Assembly (NCBI GenBank): GCA_020635275.1
Contig: JACKAA010000002.1
Coordinates: 62,001 to 126,000 of the forward strand
Direction: 5' to 3'
Length of the DNA stretch: 64,000 nucleotides
Source: Ignavibacteriales bacterium
Lineage (GTDB): Bacteria; Bacteroidota; Ignavibacteria; Ignavibacteriales; Melioribacteraceae
Below are positions 37,770 through 46,361 of the stretch, one piece after another (the stretch's first letter is position 1; every line of letters starts with the position of its first letter). The notes below the pieces were generated by a model that was not told where the DNA came from, did not search any database, and saw nothing but the letters and a program-made list of their open reading frames with translations. The position numbers and the translations under genes are program-made.

Positions 37770-40766
37770 ATGATAAGTACTAAGAATAAATGGAAAATTA
37801 TTTTTTTCTATTTCATTTTATTCACCTCAGTAAATTTATTTTCTCAGGTAAAAATTCATAAATCAATTTCTACCGAAGATGGATTGATTGATAATTCAGT
37901 TCTAAGAATTATCCAGGATAGTTATGGTTACATGTGGTTTGCTACAAAAAATGGAATTAGCAAATGGGATGGAAATAAATTCACAAATTTGACAACATCC
38001 AATGGTTTAACTTCACCGGCAATTATTGATTTATTAGAATCCAAGGACAGCACCGTTTATATCAGTAATTATAGAAAAGGAATTGTTGCGTATAAAGAAG
38101 GTATAATTGACACAATTAATTCTTTAATGGGATTAAGCAATGATTTTGTGATTCGAATAAGAACGCACAATGGTAATCCAATTTTTATTTCAGATAAAGT
38201 TCAAGAATATAAAAATGGAGCCTTAAATTTAATTCAAAGTAAAGCTGATCAATTTGAAACACGAATCGGTGATATATTTTTTGATGAAAATGACAAATTG
38301 TATGCTTCCAGCAGATACTCCGGATTTTACGTTTTTGATGATTTTGCTGATAAAATTTTTACTGAAGATGATGGTTTAATCAGTAAAGAAGTTGATCTTT
38401 TCGAAAAGGATATTAATGGCAACATTCTTATTGCAACGTTCGAAGGACCAAATAAATATAGTAAGGGTAAAATTTCACCATTAAAATATAACAGTGAAAT
38501 TATTAATTGTATTGTAACTGATATAGCTGCTGGTAAAAACGGAACAAATTATTTTGCGACAAATAAAGGATTAATTGTCGAAAAAAATAATTCAATCGAA
38601 ATTTTAACTACTGAGAATGGATTATTGGATAATTCTATATTTAGTGTTGAAGAAGATAATAATGGTTCAATTTACATTGGTTATGAAAATAATGGCGTTA
38701 GTATTTATCATCCGGATAGATTTACAAATTATGTTTCAAAGGATAAATATTCAGATTTAATAGTAAACTCAATAATTGAAGACAATAATTCAAATATTCT
38801 TTTGGGCACTAGAAATGGTTTGATGATATTAAATAAAGATGAAGAAAATTACACACGGCTAAATAAAACTTTTTCTAATAATGATATTTCCTCTCTTTCA
38901 AAAATGCAAAATGGAAATATTTTAATTGGGACAAAAAATGGGTTTAACATTTGGAGCAATGAAAAACTAATAACATATCAAACAAGAAACAAATCATATT
39001 ACCAAGAAATAGATGATATTGCATTTTCTCCAGACGGAGATATTATAATGGCAGTAAGAAGATTGGGTTTGCAAATTTTTACAAAAGATGATCAAAAAGA
39101 AAAAAGATTTATTAGAAATTTATATGAAATAAACAATTCAAGTAAATCTCAAAAAATTCAGCCTGATGAAAATTTAGTTGCATCAAAAGAAAAAATCAAA
39201 AGAGAAAGATTAAAAGATGGAATTCTAACTTCAATTACACTTGAAAATGGCTTAAAAAATAGTTGGATTCTTGACTTACACATGACAAAAGATAGCACCC
39301 TTATAATTGGATATCATGGAAATGGAATAAGTTTTTATAAGAATGGAATATTTAAACACTTAGCAAAAGTTGATGGATTAACTGATGGAATTATAAATAC
39401 TATTTTTGAACATCCTGACGGATCATTTTGGTTTGGCACTTCTCAAGGCGGAATATGTATTTACAAAAATGGATTTATAGACACGTTGAATATTGATGAT
39501 GGTCTTTCATCAAATGATATTAGGGGAATAGTGAATGTTGATAATTTAATTTATGTTACTACTTCAAAAGGATTAAATGTAATAATTCCCTATCCAACCG
39601 GCACTTTAATAAGAACCGTAAATAAAAAAGATGGTTTAGTTTCTGATGACTGTAATAGAAATGCTGTTTATGTTGATAAAGAAAATAATATATGGATAGG
39701 CACAAATAAAGGAACAACAAAATACAATTCTAAAGCCGACAAACAAATTACTTCTCCACCTAAAATTTATTTAACTGATTTTGAAATTTACAATGAGAAA
39801 TATCCAATTGAAATTTTGAGAAAAACAAAAGAACTAAATTTTGATCAAAACTATTTAAAATTTATTTTCACCGGAATTAATCTTTCTGCTCCGGATAAAA
39901 TATTATATAAATACAGGTTAATTGGTGTAGATCGTGATTGGACACTTGATAAAGAAAACTCAGCCAAGTATACACATTTAAACAAAGGCGATTACACTTT
40001 TGAAGTTAAAGCAAGAAACGAATGGGGATATTGGAGCGAACCGATTAGTTTGGCGTTCACAATAAATCCAGCTTGGTGGGAAACTTGGTGGTTTAGATTA
40101 TCAGTTATTTCGGCTATTGGATTTTTACTTTGGTTAGCATTTCAATATAGATTGAATTACCTTTTAAAATTAGAACGTCTTAGAACAAAAATTGCATCTG
40201 ATCTTCATGATGAAGTCGGATCTTTACTTACGCAAATATCAATAAATGTTGATTCACTTACTTACACTAAAGATGAAGAAAAGCGAAAAGAAAAATCGAA
40301 TTTTATTAGGGGCAAAAGTAAAGAAGTAATTAATATGATGAGCGATGTAATTTGGTCAATTGATTCCAGAAATGATAACATGGAAAGTTTAATTGATAGA
40401 ATTCATAATTTTGCACAAAATTTTATAGCTCAAAAAAATATTGTTTTAAATTTTTCATCTGATGTTGAAGATAAGTATAAAGCATTAAAAATAGATTTTA
40501 GGCAAAATGTAATGATGATAGCAAAAGAAGCAATTAATAATGCAGTAAAATATTCGGGCTGTTCTAAAATTGATGTTAATATAATCTCAAAGAATAATCA
40601 TTTTGAGTTAAGTGTAAAAGATAATGGGAAAGGTTTTGATATTGAAAATGTTGATCGAGGGAATGGATTAAATAATATGACGATGCGAGCTGAACTTATA
40701 AGTGCAGAACTTGAAATTAAAAATAAAAATGGCTGTTTGGTTAAATTAACTAAAAATAAATTATAA
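37770..40766 (+). CDS. Reg_prop / Y_Y_Y sensor histidine kinase 2
   Basis: 998 aa and a close relative of kinase 1, with the same order: signal peptide (1-23), propeller repeats (about 30-660, e.g. GYMWFATKNGISKWDG), Y_Y_Y domain ending NPAWWETWWF (about 766), one membrane helix (about 772-793), HisKA_3 with phospho-acceptor His813 in SDLHDEVGS, and the ATPase domain (KEAINNAVKYSG near 919, DNGKGFD near 951). It should phosphorylate the LuxR-type regulator 250 bases downstream. It carries a longer insert near residues 440-500 with charged sequence (KDDQKEKRFIRN). No Shine-Dalgarno before the ATG. Confidence 0.92.
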   Translation: MISTKNKWKIIFFYFILFTSVNLFSQVKIHKSISTEDGLIDNSVLRIIQDSYGYMWFATKNGISKWDGNKFTNLTTSNGLTSPAIIDLLESKDSTVYISNYRKGIVAYKEGIIDTINSLMGLSNDFVIRIRTHNGNPIFISDKVQEYKNGALNLIQSKADQFETRIGDIFFDENDKLYASSRYSGFYVFDDFADKIFTEDDGLISKEVDLFEKDINGNILIATFEGPNKYSKGKISPLKYNSEIINCIVTDIAAGKNGTNYFATNKGLIVEKNNSIEILTTENGLLDNSIFSVEEDNNGSIYIGYENNGVSIYHPDRFTNYVSKDKYSDLIVNSIIEDNNSNILLGTRNGLMILNKDEENYTRLNKTFSNNDISSLSKMQNGNILIGTKNGFNIWSNEKLITYQTRNKSYYQEIDDIAFSPDGDIIMAVRRLGLQIFTKDDQKEKRFIRNLYEINNSSKSQKIQPDENLVASKEKIKRERLKDGILTSITLENGLKNSWILDLHMTKDSTLIIGYHGNGISFYKNGIFKHLAKVDGLTDGIINTIFEHPDGSFWFGTSQGGICIYKNGFIDTLNIDDGLSSNDIRGIVNVDNLIYVTTSKGLNVIIPYPTGTLIRTVNKKDGLVSDDCNRNAVYVDKENNIWIGTNKGTTKYNSKADKQITSPPKIYLTDFEIYNEKYPIEILRKTKELNFDQNYLKFIFTGINLSAPDKILYKYRLIGVDRDWTLDKENSAKYTHLNKGDYTFEVKARNEWGYWSEPISLAFTINPAWWETWWFRLSVISAIGFLLWLAFQYRLNYLLKLERLRTKIASDLHDEVGSLLTQISINVDSLTYTKDEEKRKEKSNFIRGKSKEVINMMSDVIWSIDSRNDNMESLIDRIHNFAQNFIAQKNIVLNFSSDVEDKYKALKIDFRQNVMMIAKEAINNAVKYSGCSKIDVNIISKNNHFELSVKDNGKGFDIENVDRGNGLNNMTMRAELISAELEIKNKNGCLVKLTKNKL

Positions 40767-40773
40767 CTTTCTA

Positions 40774-40895
40774 TGTCATTCCCGCGAAAGCGGGAATCTC
40801 TTTTGATTTTTGATTCCCGAAAATGCATATGGCATACTAGTAAAAACATACTTTGACTAAGTTTATGCTGAGCGAAGTCGAAGTGCTCAGTATGA
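40774..40895. repeat. Dispersed repeat with CATTCCCGCGAAAGCGGGAATC hairpin
   Basis: Starts TGTCATTCCCGCGAAAG (perfect hairpin with CTTTCGCGGG complement), then an inner segment GCTGAGCGAAGTCGAAGT shared with 32652-32745. It follows the kinase stop closely and may also stop transcription. Confidence 0.75.
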
Positions 40896-40965
40896 ATTTG
40901 GCAATTTCAAGTATTAAGAATAATTTTACCCTTTTAAATTTTTTCTTTATCTTTTGTCTTTTTCG

Positions 40966-40985
40966 ACTACCCTTTCGTGTAGTTG
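40966..40985 (+). promoter_or_regulatory. 20-bp palindromic box upstream of regulator 2
   Basis: ACTACCCTTTCGTGTAGTTG. Fourth type of the shared box, 31 bases before the regulator start, and so placed for autoregulation. No TTATCTT element follows. Confidence 0.6.
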
Positions 40986-41016
40986 CTAAAATAAGTGTAT
41001 TAAAGTAAATTAAATT

Positions 41017-41646
41017 ATGATTTCAGTAGCAATTGTTGAAGATATAGATAGTATAAGAATTCCAATATTTGAGTTCTTAAGTGATCAAGAGGAATTTTTG
41101 TGTGAAACTGCGTCAAATTCAGTTGAACACTTTTTTGAAAATTATAATAAAGAAATTGCACCCGATGTAATATTACTTGATATAGGCTTGCCGGGATTAT
41201 CAGGATTATCCGCAATTAAATTAATAAAAGAAAAATTACCTTCAGCGGAAATAATTATGCTAACAGTGCATGAAGAAAGTGATAAAATATTTTCTGCATT
41301 AAAAGCCGGAGCTTCAGGTTATCTTATTAAAAGTACTTCCCTTCTGGATATTAAATCAGCTATTATTGAAGTATCTAAAGGCGGAGCACCAATGTCTCCA
41401 ATAATTGCGAGAAAAGTAATAAATTATTTTGAAGATGATAAAAATAAAATATCAGAAGTTAATCTTTCCGAAAGAGAGCAAACAATTGTAAATTATATAG
41501 TTGATGGCTTAAATTTCAAAATGATTGCGTCAAGCCTAAACATATCTAATGATACTGTAAAATATCATTGTAAAAATATTTATAAAAAACTGCAAATAAA
41601 TTCTAAGGGTGAGCTAATTGCAAAATCAATTCGTGGAGAAATATAA
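41017..41646 (+). CDS. LuxR/NarL-type response regulator 2
   Basis: 209 aa. Receiver with E8/D9, phospho-acceptor Asp55 in LLDIGLPG, the HEESDK switch region and the GYLIKS lysine. LuxR-type helix-turn-helix (LSEREQTIVNYIVDG, then SLNISNDTVKYHCKNIYKKL). Paralogue of the regulator at 26.6 kb. Carries a palindromic box just upstream, so it may control itself and the adjacent secreted fibre genes. No Shine-Dalgarno seen. Confidence 0.95.
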   Translation: MISVAIVEDIDSIRIPIFEFLSDQEEFLCETASNSVEHFFENYNKEIAPDVILLDIGLPGLSGLSAIKLIKEKLPSAEIIMLTVHEESDKIFSALKAGASGYLIKSTSLLDIKSAIIEVSKGGAPMSPIIARKVINYFEDDKNKISEVNLSEREQTIVNYIVDGLNFKMIASSLNISNDTVKYHCKNIYKKLQINSKGELIAKSIRGEI

Positions 41647-41660
41647 AGACAGCGCTCTGA

Positions 41661-41688
41661 ATTTATAATTTATAATTTATAATTTATA
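41661..41688. repeat. Four-copy 7-base tandem repeat
   Basis: ATTTATA repeated four times in a row, just after the regulator stop and in the 581-base gap before fibre gene 2. The rest of the gap holds one dispersed repeat, AT-rich filler and the promoter box. Copy number could vary between strains. Confidence 0.8.
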
Positions 41689-41819
41689 AGATTGAATTTA
41701 GAAATTCCAAAACACTAAAAGCAAATCCTAAATAAACCACAAATTAAAAATCCCAATTTGAAAATAAATACTAAAGTGCATATTATTATTTACAAACAAA
41801 TTTGCTTTTGTAGAGTATT

Positions 41820-41913
41820 TGTCATTCCAAAATGATTAGAGCGATTGAGGAATCTTATTAAAATATAAATATCCTAAGATTTCTCACCTCATTTCATTCG
41901 ATCCGAAATGACA
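41820..41913. repeat. Dispersed repeat element
   Basis: Starts TGTCATTCCAAAATGATTAGAG and ends CATTCGATCCGAAATGACA, with complementary ends. It lies in the gap before fibre gene 2. Confidence 0.65.
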
Positions 41914-42146
41914 ATAAAAAAAATCCCAAATTTTTGATGTTGGCCATTATATTTTAGTACTTATTCGAGATTTAACTTCTTTTCTATTTTAAAGATTTTC
42001 AACCTAATTTCTACAAAATTCTTTTTTATCTTAAATGTATTTCCACTGTATTACAATAGTATATCTATTGAGTAACTAATGTATGTCATTTGTTTTACTT
42101 TACTCTTTGCCTTTTTACTTTTTTCTTTACTCTTTTTCCTTGTTTG

Positions 42147-42166
42147 ACTACCCAAAAGTGTAGTTG
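42147..42166 (+). promoter_or_regulatory. 20-bp palindromic box upstream of fibre gene 2
   Basis: ACTACCCAAAAGTGTAGTTG. A TTATCTTGC element starts 20 bases after its end, exactly as at fibre gene 1. The gene starts 62 bases after the box. Confidence 0.7.
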
Positions 42167-42227
42167 ATCAGTTTTATATTCAGAATTATCTTGCTCTTGA
42201 AAAATCATTAAAATGAATGAGGTAAAG

Positions 42228-43817
42228 ATGAAAACTAAAATAGATCACTCAATAACTTTAACCATAATATTTTTTATTATTATTTTATTTTCAGTAATTC
42301 AAATTTCTGCTCAAGAAACAGATAATAAAGAAAAAGTTAGAAATGAAAAATCTGCTAATATAAAACCACCTAAAGACATTCAAGCATTTGATGGCGAAGT
42401 TGCAATAAAAGTTGGTTCCAATACACTTTTAAAAATAGAAGAAGAGGGACCAGATGGTGGATCAGTTTATCTTCCAGATGTAGGATCAACTCCAACATCA
42501 ACTGTTGGCAAACTATATAACAATGGAGGAGATTTATATTGGGGGAATAATGTTCTTGGTTCTACAAGTTCGTTCACTGACGATTGGGATGATGATGGAG
42601 TAGCGTTGTTTATGTACAGTCCTTCAAGAAAAGTTGGTATAGGAACTGTAATAACTGAAACAACAACAAAACTGCATGTAAAAGGTGATGAAGGCGTATT
42701 ATTCCAGGGCACTCATGGAAATGGATCAGCATTAAGTTTTGGGGCTGGAACAAGGTTTCATTTTTATCCTAAGAAATCTGCTTTAAGAAGCGGGTATGTA
42801 AATGGTGCCCAATGGGATGATGCTAATATAGGTAATTATTCTACGGCTTTCGGCATTAATAATATTGCTAATGGCTTTAGTTCAACATCATTAGGTCAAA
42901 ATTCTATTGCAAGTGGCTTTATTTCGTTTGCTTTTGGTTTAGATACAAAAACTGTAGGTAATTATGCATCTTCATTTGGAGTAGGAACTCGTGCTGATGC
43001 TTTTTATTCGACCGCTGTTGGTGCTTACAATATTGGGGGCGGAACTGTAAATGCTAAAGTATTAACTGAACCGGTTTTTGAAGTTGGAATTGGTAATAGT
43101 GATATAGCCAGAGAAAATGCTATGACTGTTCTGAAAAGTGGCTTTGTAGGTATTGGATCTGCAACACCTAGTTCAACACTTCAGGTGAATAGTAAGTCAG
43201 GAGAAAATCCACTTGCAGTTCAGTTTAATGGTGTAAATAAATTAGCGGTAAATTCCAATGGAGGAACATCAGTTGGAACATCTGCTACTCCGCCAACAAA
43301 TGGTTTATTAGTTTCCGGTACATTAAAAGCTTCCACAGTAATTCAAACAAATAATTTAGATAGCCAATCCGGAAATGTTTCGGTTAATAATAATTTATAT
43401 GTAAATACTACAAATGTTGGAATCGGAACAAGTACTCCAACAAAAAAATTAGAAGTAAATGGAACTGTAAAACTTGGAAGCACAGAAGTTAGTAATGTAA
43501 AAATTGGATCGGGTGGAACAATAATATCTGAAATTATAAAATTGACCGGAACAACAAATGCATCAGATGACATTACTGAAATTATAGTACCAACAGGATA
43601 TTATGATTATAGCCATGTACTTGCTTGTAAAGTTCGACAACCAAACAGCTCAAATTATGATAATAATTGGGATGATGCGACATCTTGGAAAGCAGTTGGT
43701 AGTGATCCTAACAGTGTATTTGTTTTTCAATGGCATGGAGGTAATTTAAGGATGAGAATAAGCCAAAATAAATTTAGAGGACAACCTTATGAGATTATTT
43801 TAATGAAAATTGATTAA
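42228..43817 (+). CDS. Secreted fibre-like protein 2
   Basis: About 529 aa from ATG 42228, chosen because GAGG lies just before it; the frame runs 5 codons further up. A signal peptide (about 1-30, ending ISAQE) is followed by the module NTLLKIEEEG...GKLYNNGGDLYWGNNVLG that is shared with the genes at 21.7 and 47.9 kb. Next are the tail-fibre-like elements KVGIGT and TAFGINNIANG (head-like repeats, about 200-280), VGIGTSTPTKKLEVNG, and a C-terminal domain ending YEIILMKID, like YRIVIMKV of fibre 1. No S74 domain. Probably an adhesin or surface fibre. It is preceded by the same 20-bp box and TTATCTTGC element. Confidence 0.8.
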   Translation: MKTKIDHSITLTIIFFIIILFSVIQISAQETDNKEKVRNEKSANIKPPKDIQAFDGEVAIKVGSNTLLKIEEEGPDGGSVYLPDVGSTPTSTVGKLYNNGGDLYWGNNVLGSTSSFTDDWDDDGVALFMYSPSRKVGIGTVITETTTKLHVKGDEGVLFQGTHGNGSALSFGAGTRFHFYPKKSALRSGYVNGAQWDDANIGNYSTAFGINNIANGFSSTSLGQNSIASGFISFAFGLDTKTVGNYASSFGVGTRADAFYSTAVGAYNIGGGTVNAKVLTEPVFEVGIGNSDIARENAMTVLKSGFVGIGSATPSSTLQVNSKSGENPLAVQFNGVNKLAVNSNGGTSVGTSATPPTNGLLVSGTLKASTVIQTNNLDSQSGNVSVNNNLYVNTTNVGIGTSTPTKKLEVNGTVKLGSTEVSNVKIGSGGTIISEIIKLTGTTNASDDITEIIVPTGYYDYSHVLACKVRQPNSSNYDNNWDDATSWKAVGSDPNSVFVFQWHGGNLRMRISQNKFRGQPYEIILMKID

Positions 43818-43847
43818 AGCAATATAAATTAATTAAAGTATATAAAA

Positions 43848-43881
43848 AAATCCTCTGTTAAACTTAATTAGCAGAGGATTT
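43848..43881. terminator. Hairpin between convergent genes
   Basis: AAATCCTCTG (43848-43857) pairs with CAGAGGATTT (43872-43881); A and T tracts flank both sides. Serves fibre gene 2 and possibly the lipoprotein gene. Confidence 0.85.
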
Positions 43882-43905
43882 AAAATTTTCAATTAAATAT
43901 AAAAT

Positions 43906-44640
43906 TTAGCTTTTAGCTTCCTCGGTAATTGTAGCATTTTCAATAATTACATCATAAAAATATCCTGAGCCAAAATCTTTGTCAATTGCTACCGTACCTT
44001 CAATAACAATTGTTGCTCCAAGTTTTGTTGGCTGATCTGAGGTAACAGTTATGTCTACGCTATTCTCATAACTTGTACCATCTTGTAAATGGATCCAGTT
44101 CTTGCCCATAATTCCTGAATTATACTTAGTAACAACTCCTCTAATCTTTACTTTTTTACCGAAGAGTGCCTTTTTATCTTTATTTATAACTTCAACAGTC
44201 ATTCCATCTTCAAGCGGCGTAACGTTAACATTTGATGCTTCAACTTGTGGCTTAGTGTGCCCTTCGGCAGAATTAGCCATTTGAGGCATTTCAGTACCTT
44301 GTGCATTATTTTGGCTTTCAAATGTTTTAGAAATATCACCAACAAATAATATTGATTCAAAAGTTCTATTTAATGACTTACTCTCAAAGTTGCTCATAAC
44401 CATTGCGTCTTTAAAATAGTAAACATCACCATTTTCAACCGGCATTTCCCTAACAGCTAGCCAAATTTCATTTCCGTTTTCATTACCCTTAATAAAAGTG
44501 TAACCACCTCCGTTCATATGTTCAACTACTTCAATTTTCCTGGTACCTTCGGGCATTTCTTTATTTGTTTCTTTATTTTCTGAACTGCATCCAATCATTA
44601 GAATGAGCAATACAGAAGTTAATAAGATTAATTTTTTCAT
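43906..44640 (-). CDS. Lipoprotein with C-terminal OB-like nucleotide/cation domain
   Basis: About 244 aa from ATG 44640, chosen because AAAGGA lies 6 bases upstream and the signal MKKLILLTSVLLILMIGCSS then ends at a lipobox (MIGC). The middle region (about 30-120) has a VVEHMNGGGYTFIKGNE segment that is common in hypothetical GW-like lipoproteins. The C-terminal part (about 150-240) resembles OB-fold BOF-type domains (GKKVKIRGVVTKYNSGIMGKNWIHLQDGTS). Exported and lipid-anchored; ligand unknown. It is the only minus-strand gene inside the fibre cluster. Confidence 0.78.
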   Translation of the reverse strand: MKKLILLTSVLLILMIGCSSENKETNKEMPEGTRKIEVVEHMNGGGYTFIKGNENGNEIWLAVREMPVENGDVYYFKDAMVMSNFESKSLNRTFESILFVGDISKTFESQNNAQGTEMPQMANSAEGHTKPQVEASNVNVTPLEDGMTVEVINKDKKALFGKKVKIRGVVTKYNSGIMGKNWIHLQDGTSYENSVDITVTSDQPTKLGATIVIEGTVAIDKDFGSGYFYDVIIENATITEEAKS

Positions 44641-44761
44641 TATTATTCCTTTCATTTTAAATTAGCTGTGTAAATTTATAAAATCTAAACGAGAGTTCTT
44701 ATATTTTTTCAGTTTCAAATCAAAAATTAGATTAATGATACTTCTGCAAAAATAAAGAAAT

Positions 44762-44852
44762 TGACATTTCGGAAATTACTGAGTAATTATCCGGAATCTA
44801 ATATCACACGTCTGGATTCCATTCCATCAGTTGACGGATCACGGTAATGACT
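44762..44852. repeat. Dispersed repeat element
   Basis: Starts TGACATTTCGG and ends CGGTAATGAC, containing TCCATCAGTTGACGGA, which recalls the CCGTCAGCTGACGG core of the element near 50.55 kb. The rest of the 352-base gap (44656-45007) holds the lipoprotein promoter, the box and leader of the next gene. Confidence 0.6.
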
Positions 44853-44917
44853 CAAGCACCTCTTTCAACTGAGAATTAAAATCAAAATTACCACCATATC
44901 TTAAAAAAATTTACAAA

Positions 44918-44937
44918 ACTACATTAATAGGTAGTTG
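44918..44937 (+). promoter_or_regulatory. 20-bp palindromic box upstream of the S74 fibre operon
   Basis: ACTACATTAATAGGTAGTTG. Right half-site is perfect. A TTTATCTT element lies farther away (starting 44 bases after the end), unlike in fibre genes 1 and 2. Confidence 0.6.
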
Positions 44938-45007
44938 ATACCTTACAAAATAGATTATAACTTATTGTCAAAATAGATAGTTTATCTTAAAAATAAGTGA
45001 GGATTTT

Positions 45008-46330
45008 ATGAGAAAAACCATACTTTTAATTCTATTATTAGCCTTTTCCACAATAATAGGTCAGAACAATAAAGAAGAAATACGATATACAAAAGTAAAA
45101 GATTTATTTGCACCGCAAGCAACTCAGCCCGTTCTAAATATAAACGGTAGTTCAGGTACTATTGCTACAATTAGTGAAGAATTAGCAGCTAATAATACAA
45201 CATTTGGTGTTTTAGATTTATTTCCTGCTCAAGGTAATCCACAAAATACAAATAATTTGGAGGGCAAGCTTTGGAAAGATAATTCTGAAGTACTTAACTA
45301 TGAAGGCAACTTTCAAGTTGGAGCAAGGATAACTGCAAATAATATAACACTTAAATCCAATGCTGGAATTGGAAAAGTTTTAGTGTGTACATCAACAAGT
45401 GGCTCAGCTCAATGGCAAGCTGTTGGTGAAGCCGGTTCAATTAATGATCTGCTAGATGGAAAATCTTCAACAACAACCAATAATGTTTATCTTGGTTTAG
45501 GGGCAGGTGCCAGCGATAATATGACATCAAATAAAAAAAATACTGCTGTAGGTGTTAATGCATTAAACAGTTTCAATTCAGGGTTTGGTGAAAATACTGC
45601 ATTTGGATATCAGGCATTGGAAAGTTTAACATCGGGAAGTAAAAATACAGCGATTGGTTTTCAAGCACTTAAGAATACAAATGGTTCAGAAAATACTGCA
45701 ATAGGATATCAAGCGTTAATGAATTGCACTGGAACAGGAAATGTTGCAATAGGATATCAAGCTGGTATGAATGCATCAGGTAATGATCAACTATTCATTC
45801 ATAATGGGCCTAGTGCTACACCACTTATATGGGGTGATTTTAATGCAGCTGATGTAATAATAAATGGTAATTTAGAGGTAACTCAAGGAATTATTAGTTC
45901 TAACGGTAGTACTATTGAGAACAGTTCAGATATTAGATTAAAGGATGTTTTAGGTAAATATGAAAAAGGATTAAAAGAAATTGAAAAACTAAATACATTA
46001 AAATTCAGATATAAACAAGATAATCCTAAAAAATTACCAAGCAATGACGATCAATTTGGTTTTATAGCTCAAGAAGTTCAAAAAATTTTTCCTGAAGCTG
46101 TAAAAGTTGATAATGACGGATACCTTTCTTTAAATATTCATTCAATTATGATTGCAATGGTAAATTCTATTCAAGAATTGAGCAAAGAAAAAGATGATCT
46201 TTCAAATTTAATAAGTGAGTTAGAAAAACAAAATGAGATTTTGAAAAAGCAAAACTCACAATTTGAAAATAAGGTTGAAAAAATTGAAAGTTTATTAAAA
46301 CAAAAAAACTTTGTTAACGCTAGTTATTAA
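45008..46330 (+). CDS. Tail-fibre-like protein with S74 chaperone domain (A)
   Basis: 440 aa. Signal peptide residues 1-19 (ending IIGQN). N-terminal head with NGSSGTIATISEE and KLWKDNSEVLNYEG, then NTAVGVNALNSFN and NTAFGYQALES repeats (about 175-250) and a short hinge. A peptidase S74 intramolecular chaperone follows from about 305: SSDIRLKDVLGKYEKGLKEI, LKFRYK, FGFIAQEVQKIFPEAV. In phage endosialidases this domain assembles the trimer and cuts itself off at the S-D boundary; whether it cleaves here is unknown. It ends with a coiled coil (about 385-440, Leu/Glu/Lys heptads). First gene of a two-gene operon. GAGG precedes the ATG. Confidence 0.87.
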   Translation: MRKTILLILLLAFSTIIGQNNKEEIRYTKVKDLFAPQATQPVLNINGSSGTIATISEELAANNTTFGVLDLFPAQGNPQNTNNLEGKLWKDNSEVLNYEGNFQVGARITANNITLKSNAGIGKVLVCTSTSGSAQWQAVGEAGSINDLLDGKSSTTTNNVYLGLGAGASDNMTSNKKNTAVGVNALNSFNSGFGENTAFGYQALESLTSGSKNTAIGFQALKNTNGSENTAIGYQALMNCTGTGNVAIGYQAGMNASGNDQLFIHNGPSATPLIWGDFNAADVIINGNLEVTQGIISSNGSTIENSSDIRLKDVLGKYEKGLKEIEKLNTLKFRYKQDNPKKLPSNDDQFGFIAQEVQKIFPEAVKVDNDGYLSLNIHSIMIAMVNSIQELSKEKDDLSNLISELEKQNEILKKQNSQFENKVEKIESLLKQKNFVNASY

Positions 46331-46361
46331 ATATGAACGTTAAAGACTTATCGAGGGTTTT

